A stretch of 64,000 nucleotides of DNA from Bacteroidales bacterium UBA3824 (lineage in GTDB: Bacteria > Bacteroidota > Bacteroidia > Bacteroidales > UBA3824). Below are positions 8,638 through 16,510 of the stretch, piece by piece. How positions within the stretch are numbered: position 1 is the stretch's first letter; the number at the start of each line of letters is the position of its first letter. Location: assembly GCA_002393195.1 (NCBI GenBank), contig DGIK01000079.1, positions 23,027 to 87,026 on the forward strand. Reading direction: 5' to 3'. The translations under genes were made by a program, and so were the position numbers. Under the pieces are notes generated by a model that was not told the DNA's origin, made no database searches, and worked only from the letters and a program-made list of their open reading frames with translations.

Positions 8638-9030
8638 TTAACCTCCTATTACATCCATAAAACTCTGTGGTAGTGCGACGTTCTCCATTCCGACGGCGGC
8701 GGTGAAGAGGGGCGCGATTTCGCTGTCTTGGAAGCCGGCGATGCCGCAGCCGATTCTGGTTACGTAGAATATGAGTTCGGGGTGCTGTTTGGCAAATTTG
8801 ATGAACTCATCGACGTATGGGCGGATGGTTTCGACGCCGCCTTGCATTGTCGGTATGGCGTAAGACTGTCCTTGAAGCCCGACGCCTTGTCCGAATATTG
8901 CGCCAAATTTTTCATTGGCAATCCTCGCCGCCCCGCCGTAATGGTGTCCTTGGAGATTGCTGCCGAATACAAATACTTCGTTTGCAGCGAGTTGTGTGAT
9001 GCGATTTGGAGTGATTCTTTGGTTTGTCAT
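8638..9030 (-). CDS. A1S_2505-type small protein (macro-like, phage-associated family)
   Basis: 130 aa. ITQLAANEVFVFGSNLQGHH, GGAARIANEKFGAIFGQGVG and LQGQSYAIPTMQGGVETI are the signature of a small family I recall as A1S_2505 phage non-structural protein, common on gut phages and in Bacteroidota. The glycine-rich GSN and GGAA loops resemble the ligand loops of macro domains, so ADP-ribose or nucleotide binding is possible, but this is inference. The gene lies directly upstream of hrpB, two bases apart, so they share a transcript. Full length by family size. Confidence 0.75.
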   Translation of the reverse strand: MTNQRITPNRITQLAANEVFVFGSNLQGHHYGGAARIANEKFGAIFGQGVGLQGQSYAIPTMQGGVETIRPYVDEFIKFAKQHPELIFYVTRIGCGIAGFQDSEIAPLFTAAVGMENVALPQSFMDVIGG

Positions 9031-9114
9031 AATTTTGTGTTTTGAATGTTTCGCAAAGTTACAAATGTTTTCGTGGATTGGAAATTATTTTTTGTTGCGG
9101 TAAACAAATTTGAT

Positions 9115-9122
9115 TAATTTTG
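9115..9122 (+). promoter_or_regulatory. -7 box TAATTTTG for the GNAT-HAD gene
   Basis: Exact TAnnTTTG, 18 bp before the ATG at 9140; this argues for that start over an in-frame ATG at 9110, which lies upstream of the box. Confidence 0.5.
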
Positions 9123-9139
9123 TGGAAAATATTATCATT

Positions 9140-10351
9140 ATGACTACAACAATTACTTACCGTGAACTATTGCCATCGGAGGTGGGACTCCTGAAAACCT
9201 TTGTGTATGAGGCGATTTTTGTGCCGGAGGGCGTGGAGCCGCCACCGTTTGAGATTGTTTGCAAACCTGAGATTGCGCTGTATTACAACAACTTCGGGTC
9301 GGGCAATGCCGATTTTTGCATTGTTGCCGTGGACGGCTACAAGGTGGTTGGCGCGGTGTGGACAAGGATTATGAATGACTATGGACATATCGACGACAAT
9401 ACGCCGTCTTTCGCTATCTCGCTTTTCAAGGAATATCGTGGTAAGGGAATTGGTACGACGTTGATGATAAAAATGTTGGATGTGCTTAAAAATCATGGTT
9501 ATAAACGTGCCTCGCTCGCCGTTCAAAAGGCTAATTATGCCGTGAAGATGTATAAGAAAGTTGGTTTTGAGATTGTGGACGAAAACGATGAGGAGTACAT
9601 TATGGTTTGGAGAGGTCTTATGTTAGAAAAAGAAATTGCGGCTTATCTGTCCCGTAGTGGCAATAAGTCGTTGGATGTCAAGGCGTTTTTGTTTGATATG
9701 GACGGTGTTTTGTTTGATTCGATGCCGTTTCACGCGAGGTCGTGGTGCAGCGCGATGAAGGAGTTTGGACTCTCTATCACCGAACAACAGGCGTATATGA
9801 ACGAGGGGCGCACCGGCGCAAGCACCATCAACGAACTCGCCCTGCAACAATGGGGCAGGCAAGCCACTCAAAAGGAAATCGATGATATTTACAAGCGCAA
9901 GGTCGAACTTTTTGTATCGTGCGGTGATGCCGAGCCGATGAAGGGCGCGGTGGAGTTGCTCGAAAATATCCGCAAGGCGGGACTGAAAATTGTGCTTGTT
10001 ACGGGCAGCGGTCAAAAGTCGCTGTTGAACAGGCTCAACCGATTTTTCCCCGGAATTTTTGCGCCCGAAAATATGGTAACGGCTTACGACGTCAAGTATG
10101 GCAAGCCCAATCCCGAACCTTACCTGATGGGTTTGCAGAAGGCTGGCGTGAGTGCGTCGGAGGCGGTTGTGGTTGAAAATGCGCCGCTCGGCGTGAGGGC
10201 TGGTGTCGCCGCCGGAATTTTCACGATTGCCGTCAATACAGGCCCGCTGCCTGACGAGGTGCTTGCCAAGGAGGGTGCAAATGTGATTTTCCCGTCGATA
10301 CAGTATTTGGCGGAGAATTGGGGCGAAGTGTGGAAAGAATTGAGGCGATAA
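9140..10351 (+). CDS. GNAT acetyltransferase fused to a HAD phosphatase/mutase
   Basis: 403 aa, two enzymes in one chain. Residues 1-160 are a GNAT N-acyltransferase: the acetyl-CoA loop is EYRGKGIGTTLMIK (about 107-120) and the end is NYAVKMYKKVGFEIV. Residues about 178-400 are a subfamily I HAD hydrolase of the beta-phosphoglucomutase type: nucleophile motif FLFDMDGVLFDSMPFH, motif II VTGSGQKS, motif III Lys in KYGKPNPEPYL and motif IV VVENAPLGVRAG. The DxD pair (DMDG) is intact, so it should be active. Substrates unknown. The linkage suggests both act on the same small metabolite or aminosugar, but that is inference. Confidence 0.85.
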   Translation: MTTTITYRELLPSEVGLLKTFVYEAIFVPEGVEPPPFEIVCKPEIALYYNNFGSGNADFCIVAVDGYKVVGAVWTRIMNDYGHIDDNTPSFAISLFKEYRGKGIGTTLMIKMLDVLKNHGYKRASLAVQKANYAVKMYKKVGFEIVDENDEEYIMVWRGLMLEKEIAAYLSRSGNKSLDVKAFLFDMDGVLFDSMPFHARSWCSAMKEFGLSITEQQAYMNEGRTGASTINELALQQWGRQATQKEIDDIYKRKVELFVSCGDAEPMKGAVELLENIRKAGLKIVLVTGSGQKSLLNRLNRFFPGIFAPENMVTAYDVKYGKPNPEPYLMGLQKAGVSASEAVVVENAPLGVRAGVAAGIFTIAVNTGPLPDEVLAKEGANVIFPSIQYLAENWGEVWKELRR

Positions 10352-10395
10352 CCACGCTTTAGCGGAGAAATAATGCGTATTTTTTCAACAATTTT

Positions 10396-10456
10396 CCCGT
10401 TACGCAAATAGATTGCGTACCGACGTTTTATCTTTGGAGCGTCAAACTTAAAACGG
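10396..10456 (+). promoter_or_regulatory. rtcB promoter with 19-bp palindromic operator
   Basis: The palindrome TACGCAA-N5-TTGCGTA lies at 10401-10419, ten bases before a -7 box TATCTTTG at 10429-10436. The whole 61-bp block is identical to 14416-14476 upstream of the 276-aa gene, and its operator and spacing recur at 16436-16471 before the Y RNA-ro60 unit. A dimeric regulator is the obvious reader; the WYL proteins encoded next door are the best candidates. Confidence 0.75.
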
Positions 10457-10463
10457 AAGCATT

Positions 10464-11594
10464 ATGAAAGAAGTTGTTGGAAAATATTCCACGGCGAAGG
10501 TTTTTGCCGACAATGTGGACGAGGGATCGGTGTCGCAGATTGAGATCCTTTGCAATCAGGAATTTACGTCGGGCGCGAGGATTCGGCTGATGCCCGATGT
10601 GCACGTTGGCGCGGGCTGCACTATCGGCACCACGATGACAATTACTGACAAGATTGTGCCCAACCTTGTGGGAGTTGACATTGGCTGCGGTATGGAGACT
10701 GTGGTTTTCAGGGCGGGCAGCGCGACCGCCGAAAATTTTGACCCCGCCGCGTTGGACAGCGTAATACGCAGCAAGATTCCAAGTGGTTACGACATTCGCA
10801 AGGTGCCGCATCCGTATGCCAAGAACATTAAATTCAAGAATGTTCGCGGCGAATTTAACAGGAATCGTGCAATCCGCAGTGTGGGCACTCTCGGCGGCGG
10901 CAATCATTTCATCGAGGCTGACCGCGACGACGACGGCAACCTTTACATCGTTGTTCATTCGGGCAGCCGTCACGCAGGTCTCGAAATCGCCCAATACTAT
11001 CAAAATGAGGCGTGGAAACAATTGAGCCACAATCAGAAAATGGATTTCCCAAAAGAATTGGCGTATATAAGTGGCTCATTGTTCTACGATTACCTCAACG
11101 ATATGTACATAATGCAGTATTTTGCTTCAATGAACCGCAAGGCGATGATCGACGAAATCATCAATGGCTTGAAAATCAACAAAAAAGACATCGTGGAGCA
11201 ATTCACCACCATCCACAATTATATTGACCTCCACAATATGATTTTGCGGAAGGGTGCAGTGAGTGCGCAAAAAGGCGAGAAGTTGCTGATACCCATCAAT
11301 ATGCGCGATGGTAGCTTGATTTGCATCGGCAAGGGCAACGAGGATTGGAACTATTCTGCACCGCACGGAGCGGGCAGGATTATGAGCCGCCGTCAAGCCA
11401 AGGCGACTCTTAATTTAGAGGAATTTAAGGCGGAGATGGCGGGTATTTATTCCACGACCATCAATCTCGATACCATCGACGAGGCGCCAATGGCATACAA
11501 GAATATGAATGATATTGTAGCCAACATCGAGCCTACCGCCGAAATTGTCAAGATTATCAAACCGATTTTCAACTTCAAGGCAGGGGATGAATAG
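10464..11594 (+). CDS. rtcB: RtcB-family RNA ligase
   Basis: 376 aa, full length for the compact RtcB group. RtcB joins RNA 2',3'-cyclic phosphate or 3'-phosphate ends to 5'-OH ends using GTP and Mn2+, repairing tRNAs and rRNA cut by ribotoxins. Visible core: MPDVHVGAGCTIGTTM, GVDIGCGMET (metal-binding Asp and Cys), GTLGGGNHFIEA, VVHSGSRHAG, and APHGAGRIMSRRQAK with the His that becomes guanylylated. No archease gene is visible in the window. The upstream palindromic operator and the downstream WYL gene suggest damage-induced expression rather than constitutive use. Confidence 0.95.
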   Translation: MKEVVGKYSTAKVFADNVDEGSVSQIEILCNQEFTSGARIRLMPDVHVGAGCTIGTTMTITDKIVPNLVGVDIGCGMETVVFRAGSATAENFDPAALDSVIRSKIPSGYDIRKVPHPYAKNIKFKNVRGEFNRNRAIRSVGTLGGGNHFIEADRDDDGNLYIVVHSGSRHAGLEIAQYYQNEAWKQLSHNQKMDFPKELAYISGSLFYDYLNDMYIMQYFASMNRKAMIDEIINGLKINKKDIVEQFTTIHNYIDLHNMILRKGAVSAQKGEKLLIPINMRDGSLICIGKGNEDWNYSAPHGAGRIMSRRQAKATLNLEEFKAEMAGIYSTTINLDTIDEAPMAYKNMNDIVANIEPTAEIVKIIKPIFNFKAGDE

Positions 11595-11604
11595 AAAAAT
11601 TCAT

Positions 11605-11612
11605 TACTTTTG
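11605..11612 (+). promoter_or_regulatory. -7 box TACTTTTG for the first WYL gene
   Basis: Exact TAnnTTTG 18 bp before the ATG at 11630, so the regulator has its own promoter and does not depend on the rtcB promoter. The copy at 15339 has the same placement. No operator palindrome is visible here. Confidence 0.5.
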
Positions 11613-11629
11613 CTGCAAAAACAACCGCT

Positions 11630-12649
11630 ATGCCCGCTAATAAGAATGCTCTAATACGTTATAAGACAATCGACAACTGCCTGAGAAACAAGTATCGGCG
11701 GTGGACAATTGAAGATTTGGTTGATGCCTGTTCGGACGCGCTTTACGACTGCGAAGGCATTACCAAGGGTGTCTCTATGCGCACCGTCCAAAGCGACATT
11801 CAGATTATGCGCAGCGACAAACTCGGCTACAATGCGCCAATCGAAGTCTATGAAAATAAGTATTATAGATACTCAGACCCCGAATACAGCATTACCAAAA
11901 TGCCTCTGTCGCAAAACGATTATGATGTGATAAAAGAGGCAACCGATATGCTTAGGCAGTTGTCTGATTTTGAGCAATTCAGTAGGTTTGATGATGTAAT
12001 TGGCAGACTTGACGACAGCCTTGCCACGGGTCTGCATAAGCGCAAACCGATTATTCATTTCGACAGCGTTAAGGATTTAAAAGGCTTGGAATTGCTTTCG
12101 CCGCTCTATCGCTACATAGACAATAGGCAGACGGTGAGGGTTATGTATCAGTCATTTAAGGCCGACGAGCCGATGGAAATCATCTTTTATCCGTACTTGT
12201 TGAAGGAATTTCGCAATCGTTGGTTTATAGTCGGCTCTGACAACGACGCCAAGAAGGTTTTCAACCTCGCATTGGATCGCATCGTAAGTGTGGAACCCGT
12301 TGATGTCAAGTATGTTGAGAGTCCAAATTTTGATCCCGAACATTTTTTTGACAATGTTATTGGCGTAAGCACTTCCATTAAGAGTTATCCACGCCGTATC
12401 AATTTTTGGGCATCAAAAGAGCAAAGCAACTACATCAAAACCAAGCCGTTGCACCATTCTCAAAAACTCATCCAAGAAAACCCCGACGGCTCGTGCGAGT
12501 TTCAGATTAACGTTGTAATCAATTACGAACTGTTCTCGATGTTTTTGAGTTACGGCGCTGGTGTCAAGGTGATTTCCCCACCGGTGGTGGTAAAGTGGAT
12601 GAAGGAACAGATTGAGGGGATGAAGAGGGCGTACGAGGATATCACGTAA
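11630..12649 (+). CDS. WYL-domain transcriptional regulator (copy 1)
   Basis: 339 aa. Residues about 1-85 form a winged HTH region (RRWTIEDLVDACSDAL, then SMRTVQSDIQIMR as the likely recognition helix). Residues about 150-260 are the WYL domain, with the core motif written WFIVG after LLKEFRNR, then LALDRIVSVE; the C-terminal WCX-like part follows. WYL domains sense ligands, probably nucleotides or nucleic acid fragments, and control DNA-damage, defence and RNA-repair genes. It is almost identical to the protein at 15365 except for about six substitutions and a divergent last 20 residues. Likely regulator of the palindrome-bearing promoters nearby. Confidence 0.88.
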   Translation: MPANKNALIRYKTIDNCLRNKYRRWTIEDLVDACSDALYDCEGITKGVSMRTVQSDIQIMRSDKLGYNAPIEVYENKYYRYSDPEYSITKMPLSQNDYDVIKEATDMLRQLSDFEQFSRFDDVIGRLDDSLATGLHKRKPIIHFDSVKDLKGLELLSPLYRYIDNRQTVRVMYQSFKADEPMEIIFYPYLLKEFRNRWFIVGSDNDAKKVFNLALDRIVSVEPVDVKYVESPNFDPEHFFDNVIGVSTSIKSYPRRINFWASKEQSNYIKTKPLHHSQKLIQENPDGSCEFQINVVINYELFSMFLSYGAGVKVISPPVVVKWMKEQIEGMKRAYEDIT

Positions 12650-12687
12650 TTATTGAAATAGTGGTTGCATAAATCCGGCTTTTTTTA

Positions 12688-12695
12688 TACTTTTG
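12688..12695 (+). promoter_or_regulatory. -7 box TACTTTTG for the HUH-protein gene
   Basis: Exact TAnnTTTG 80 bp before the ATG at 12775. An imperfect palindrome (TGCGG...CCGCA, 12718-12740) lies in the leader. Confidence 0.4.
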
Positions 12696-12774
12696 CATTA
12701 TGTTTGTTCTGTTGGTTGTGCGGAAATTAAATTCCCGCAGACCTGACTGAACATTATCACAAAAACTCAAATAC

Positions 12775-13812
12775 ATGGAAAAAGAAACCCATATTTGGCA
12801 GGAACCGGGTGCATGGCGAAAGCCTTGTATCGTGCACGTAACGATGGTGGCTAAGGATAGGCAGAATCTATTCGGTTCGCTCAAATATTGCGACAATAAG
12901 GCTATTGTGGAGAAAACGCCACTCGGATGGGTGTTAGTCAATCAACAGAAAAAAATGCTAACATTTTGCCCCGAAATCAAAATTCTTGCCGACAAGGTAA
13001 TGCCCGACCATCATCATATCGTTCTTCAAGTGATGAGGACTATGAAACGAAGCATAAAAGAGGTGGTGCGCGGATATATGCAAGGCTGCAAGGCAGAAGC
13101 ACGAAAAATGGGTTTTGAAAATAATATCTACGACGATGTTCCTTTCTTCCGACCATTATGTCACAAAGGGCAACTAAAATCAATGATTAACTACGTGTAT
13201 GCAAACGCCGATCGTGCTTGGCAACGCAAACAAAACCCTGAATTGTTTCGCTTACATCGTCAAACAGTGGTTTGTGGTTTGACGTTTACATCGTTGGGCA
13301 ACCATTTCTTACTTGATTGGCCTGACCGTCAATTGATAGAAGTATCTCGTAATGCAACCGAAGAACAGGTTCAAAGCCAATTGCAGACAGCATTATCATT
13401 GGCACGTTATGGTGTAGTTACTTATACCGCTGCCATTAGCAAAGGTGAACAATTGATAGCCCGAACAATTCGCGAGCAAGGATTGCCATTAGTTGTGTTG
13501 TTAAACGATGGATTTCCAAAGCAAGGTTCACCTCACGAAAAATATTTTAAGCCGGGCGGCACTTATTTTGAGACTTGTTCCAATGGAAAATTGCTGCTTT
13601 TGGAACCTACTGAATATACATTTTTGTCGGAACCTGTACAAAAAGCAACCGAGATTTCACTTCGTAAAAAGGCGTATGCTAAACATTTGACATATACACC
13701 GATACCTGTAACATCGCAACGTTATAAGTTTATGGCTCTTAATGAAATTGGGCGGATACTGTGCGAAGGTATTGAACCTGATGAAAAAAATCCTCGCAAT
13801 TTTTATTCTTAA
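12775..13812 (+). CDS. HUH-transposase-like protein (Y1_Tnp) with extra C-terminal domain
   Basis: 345 aa. Residues about 20-160 have the IS200/RAYT-type Y1 transposase layout: IVHVTMVAKDRQNLF first strand, KVMPDHHHIVLQV with the metal-binding HxH, and SMINYVYANADRAW, matching the catalytic-Tyr helix of REP-associated transposases. Residues about 170-300 form a second domain, with VVTYTAAISKGEQLIARTI and GLPLVVLLNDGF, that recalls the Rossmann-like DprA/SLOG fold; this is a guess from pattern. No IS ends or target duplication are seen, so it is more likely a domesticated protein than a mobile element. It separates the two halves of the RNA-repair island. Confidence 0.7.
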   Translation: MEKETHIWQEPGAWRKPCIVHVTMVAKDRQNLFGSLKYCDNKAIVEKTPLGWVLVNQQKKMLTFCPEIKILADKVMPDHHHIVLQVMRTMKRSIKEVVRGYMQGCKAEARKMGFENNIYDDVPFFRPLCHKGQLKSMINYVYANADRAWQRKQNPELFRLHRQTVVCGLTFTSLGNHFLLDWPDRQLIEVSRNATEEQVQSQLQTALSLARYGVVTYTAAISKGEQLIARTIREQGLPLVVLLNDGFPKQGSPHEKYFKPGGTYFETCSNGKLLLLEPTEYTFLSEPVQKATEISLRKKAYAKHLTYTPIPVTSQRYKFMALNEIGRILCEGIEPDEKNPRNFYS

Positions 13813-13828
13813 TAAACAAAAATTTTCT

Positions 13829-13836
13829 TACATTTG
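13829..13836 (+). promoter_or_regulatory. -7 box TACATTTG for the repeat-protein gene
   Basis: Exact TAnnTTTG 37 bp before the ATG at 13874. Confidence 0.45.
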
Positions 13837-13873
13837 TCTGCGATAAAATAATGTTTCACTAAACATCATTGCT

Positions 13874-14389
13874 ATGAAAACACTTTTGGTTTTTATTGTA
13901 CTGTTATTCAGTGCAATATGCGTTAACGCGCAGTTTTCGCAAACTGTTGGCAATATCACATATTATTATGGCGCGGACGGTACTGTTACAACCGCTATTA
14001 AAACCGGCAACATCACTACTTACAGCGACAACAAAGGCAATTCCACAACTGCGATTCAAAGCGGCAACACTACCTTTTTCAGCGACAACAAAGGCAATTC
14101 TGCAACAGCGATTCAAAATGGCAACACTACCTTTTTCAGCGACAACAAAGGCAATTCTGCAACAGCGATTCAAAGTGGCAACACTACCTTTTACAGCGAT
14201 AATCAAGGCAATGCCGCAACTGCGATTCAAAATGGCAACACTACCTTTTACAGCGACAACAAAGGCAATTCCGCAACTGCGATTCAGAGCGGCAACACGA
14301 CCATTTACAGCGACAACAAAGGCAATACAACAACTGTAAATCATTATGGCATGAAAAACAACGAAGACACCGAAGCCAATAATCAGTAA
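13874..14389 (+). CDS. secreted protein made of 19-residue repeats
   Basis: 171 aa. Signal peptide 1-20 (LFSAICVNAQ), then from about residue 49 six copies of a 19-aa unit of the type SDNKGNSATAIQSGNTTFF, rich in Gly, Asn, Ser and Thr, then a short charged tail. Such Asn/Gly/Thr repeats usually build beta-solenoids or adhesin-like fibres outside the cell. There is no lipobox and no T9SS tail. The repeats are near-identical in DNA, so copy number probably varies among strains. It does not carry the RNA-repair operator and is probably unrelated to its neighbours. No family recognised. Confidence 0.75.
   Translation: MKTLLVFIVLLFSAICVNAQFSQTVGNITYYYGADGTVTTAIKTGNITTYSDNKGNSTTAIQSGNTTFFSDNKGNSATAIQNGNTTFFSDNKGNSATAIQSGNTTFYSDNQGNAATAIQNGNTTFYSDNKGNSATAIQSGNTTIYSDNKGNTTTVNHYGMKNNEDTEANNQ
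14018..14339 (+). repeat. 57-bp in-frame tandem repeats
   Basis: About six direct copies of a 57-bp unit (19 codons) starting around agcgacaacaaaggcaat, differing mainly at silent or conservative positions. Unit length is a multiple of three, so gain or loss of copies keeps the frame open. Confidence 0.85.
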
Positions 14390-14415
14390 TTTTTTTCAAA
14401 AATCTCAAAATTTTC

Positions 14416-14476
14416 CCCGTTACGCAAATAGATTGCGTACCGACGTTTTATCTTTGGAGCGTCAAACTTAAAACGG
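14416..14476 (+). promoter_or_regulatory. second copy of the rtcB-type operator/promoter
   Basis: Identical over 61 bp to 10396-10456: palindrome at 14421-14439 and -7 box TATCTTTG at 14449-14456, ending seven bases before the ATG of the 276-aa gene. Identity over non-coding DNA shows a recent duplication or strong selection for co-regulation. Confidence 0.75.
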
Positions 14477-14483
14477 GAAAATT

Positions 14484-15314
14484 ATGAAAGAAGTAATCAA
14501 AAAGCATCCCTATTGTAGAGTTTTATATAAAACTGACAATACGCCAGGTTGGTATGTTGCTTATCTCAATGGCACAGAACAACAGGTAATTGAAAAATGC
14601 AAAAAACAGTCGTTTGCAGAATATCAGATTGATTTTTGTGGTAGTAGGGATAAAAAGGAGAAAGAAGATTATCATGCTGAATTAACAGCCTGTTACGTTC
14701 ACATGTTAAGTAGTTGGATTTATTCTTCAGAGTTGGACAAATGGTTTATGGGTGAAGAAATTCCTAATCCACAACAGACCACTTATACTGCGAAAAAATT
14801 TGAAATGACGTATGAAATTGATGAAGATTCATACGACATTGCAGAGTTAAAATCTTCATATATGGAAAGTAAAGCGTATTATTGTGGTGATGAAAGGGTA
14901 GAAATTGTTAATACTCTTACAATTTCTACCGAAAAAGAAAAATATAGTTTGAGATTTCTCTATTCAGATTTTGAATGTAAAAAGTGGTTTGAAAAATTTT
15001 TGAAGGATATTGAAGAAGAAAGGTTTACATATTTTACAGTAGAAGAATATTGGTACACGAAAATATTGTCGTGGCCAGAGGGAGAACAATGTCGTATCAT
15101 AGTTCAAGATTATACAAGCCACAAGGCAACTGGAGTTGTTGAAACTCTTAATTTTTTGGTTGACAAAAACAAAGCATTGAAAACTTTTACTAATTTTTAT
15201 ACAAAATTGAGAAAGGAGTATCAAGAATTGGAAAGCAAAGTTTTGGCAGCGTTGACAACCGAAGATAAAGAGTACTTGCAAAATTACGAAATTCCAAACA
15301 GATGCTATAATTAG
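14484..15314 (+). CDS. unrecognised 276-aa protein in the RNA-repair regulon
   Basis: 276 aa, no signal peptide or membrane segment, acidic and rich in Glu, Lys, Tyr and Trp, so probably a soluble cytoplasmic protein. I recognise no domain. It starts MKEVIKKHP, close to the MKEVVGKYS start of RtcB, but similarity ends there; this reflects the duplicated promoter reaching into the first codons. It has the same operator-promoter as rtcB and is followed by its own WYL gene, just as rtcB is. It is clearly more AT-rich than rtcB, suggesting separate origin. By position it is a candidate new factor in RNA damage response. Function unknown. Confidence 0.7.
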   Translation: MKEVIKKHPYCRVLYKTDNTPGWYVAYLNGTEQQVIEKCKKQSFAEYQIDFCGSRDKKEKEDYHAELTACYVHMLSSWIYSSELDKWFMGEEIPNPQQTTYTAKKFEMTYEIDEDSYDIAELKSSYMESKAYYCGDERVEIVNTLTISTEKEKYSLRFLYSDFECKKWFEKFLKDIEEERFTYFTVEEYWYTKILSWPEGEQCRIIVQDYTSHKATGVVETLNFLVDKNKALKTFTNFYTKLRKEYQELESKVLAALTTEDKEYLQNYEIPNRCYN

Positions 15315-15338
15315 GCTGGTGAATAATAGAAAATTCAT

Positions 15339-15346
15339 TATCTTTG
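15339..15346 (+). promoter_or_regulatory. -7 box TATCTTTG for the second WYL gene
   Basis: Exact TAnnTTTG 18 bp before the ATG at 15365. The reading frame is open back to a TTG at 15344, but that lies within the -7 box, so the ATG is the start. Confidence 0.55.
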
Positions 15347-15364
15347 CGACAAAAAACAACCGCT

Positions 15365-16378
15365 ATGCCAGCCAACAAGAACGCTCTAATACGTTACAAG
15401 ACAATCGACAACTGCCTGAGAAACAAGTATCGGCGGTGGACAATTGAAGATTTGGTGGATGCCTGTTCGGACGCTTTGTACGACTGCGAAGGCATTACCA
15501 AAGGTGTCTCTATGCGCACCGTCCAAAGCGACATTCAGATTATGCGCAGCGACAAACTTGGTTACAATGCGCCAATCGAAGTCTATGAAAATAAGTATTA
15601 TAGATACTCCGACCCCGAATACAGCATTACCAAAATGCCTCTGTCGCAAAACGATTACGATGTGATAAAAGAGGCTACCGATATGCTTAGGCAGTTGTCT
15701 GATTTTGAGCAATTCAGTAGGTTTGATGATGTAATTGGCAGACTTGACGACAGCCTTGCCACGGGTCTGCATAAGCGCAAACCGATTATTCATTTCGACA
15801 GCGTTAAGGATTTGAAAGGCTTGGATTTGCTTTCACCGCTCTATCGCTACATAGGCAATAGGCAGACGGTGAAGGTTATGTATCAATCGTTTAAAGCTGA
15901 CGAACCGACGGAAATTATCTTTTATCCATACTTGTTGAAGGAATTTCGCAATCGTTGGTTTATAGTCGGCTCTGCCAACGACGCCAAGAAGGTTTTCAAC
16001 CTCGCATTAGATCGCATCGTCAGCGTGGAACCCGTTGATGTCAAGTATGTTGAGAGTCCAAATTTTGATCCCGAACATTTTTTTGACAATGTTATAGGCG
16101 TAAGCACTTCCATCAAGAGTTATCCACGCCGTATCAATTTTTGGGCATCAAAAGAGCAAAGCAACTACATCAAAACCAAGCCGTTGCACCATTCTCAAAA
16201 ACTCATCCAAGAAAACCCCGACGGCTCGTGCGAGTTTCAGATTAACGTTGTAATCAATTACGAACTGTTCTCGATGTTTTTGAGTTACGGCGCTGGTGTC
16301 AAGGTGATTTCGCCGCCGGTAATAGTGGATTGGATGAGACAAGAGACGTCGAAGATGCGTGGGATGTATGATGATTGA
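15365..16378 (+). CDS. WYL-domain transcriptional regulator (copy 2)
   Basis: 337 aa, a close duplicate of the protein at 11630: winged HTH at the start, WYL core with the same WFIVG motif, and the same C-terminal part up to SPPV. Differences include ID to IG after YRY, VGSDN to VGSAN, and a different last 20 residues (DWMRQETSKMRGMYDD). The DNA is also nearly identical, so the duplication is recent or gene conversion is active. Two near-equal regulators could form heterodimers on the shared operator. It sits just upstream of the third operator, which drives the Y RNA-ro60 unit. Confidence 0.88.
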   Translation: MPANKNALIRYKTIDNCLRNKYRRWTIEDLVDACSDALYDCEGITKGVSMRTVQSDIQIMRSDKLGYNAPIEVYENKYYRYSDPEYSITKMPLSQNDYDVIKEATDMLRQLSDFEQFSRFDDVIGRLDDSLATGLHKRKPIIHFDSVKDLKGLDLLSPLYRYIGNRQTVKVMYQSFKADEPTEIIFYPYLLKEFRNRWFIVGSANDAKKVFNLALDRIVSVEPVDVKYVESPNFDPEHFFDNVIGVSTSIKSYPRRINFWASKEQSNYIKTKPLHHSQKLIQENPDGSCEFQINVVINYELFSMFLSYGAGVKVISPPVIVDWMRQETSKMRGMYDD

Positions 16379-16435
16379 TTATTTTTTGGGGAAATGTTGA
16401 AAAAAAAATCAAAAAATCTCAATTTTTTTTCCCGT

Positions 16436-16471
16436 TACGCAAAAAGATTTCGTACCTTTGTTTTTACTTTG
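16436..16471 (+). promoter_or_regulatory. operator/promoter of the Y RNA-ro60 unit
   Basis: TACGCAA-N5-TTTCGTA at 16436-16454 is the rtcB operator with one mismatch in the right arm. A -7-like box TTACTTTG (16464-16471) sits at the same ten-base spacing as in the two other promoters and is followed by the shared GCGTCAAA. An exact TACCTTTG also overlaps the operator end (16453-16460). Confidence 0.7.
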
Positions 16472-16510
16472 CAGCGTCAAATAACAGAAAACTGTTCTTT
16501 GAAAAATATT

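Noticed and set aside
12775-13812. complete IS200/IS605 element
   Set aside because: No tnpB, no terminal hairpins or target site can be seen, and the protein has an additional domain and its own promoter.
14018-14339. CRISPR-like regular repeats
   Set aside because: The repeats are 57-bp, contiguous, in frame within a secreted protein, and have no spacers or cas genes.
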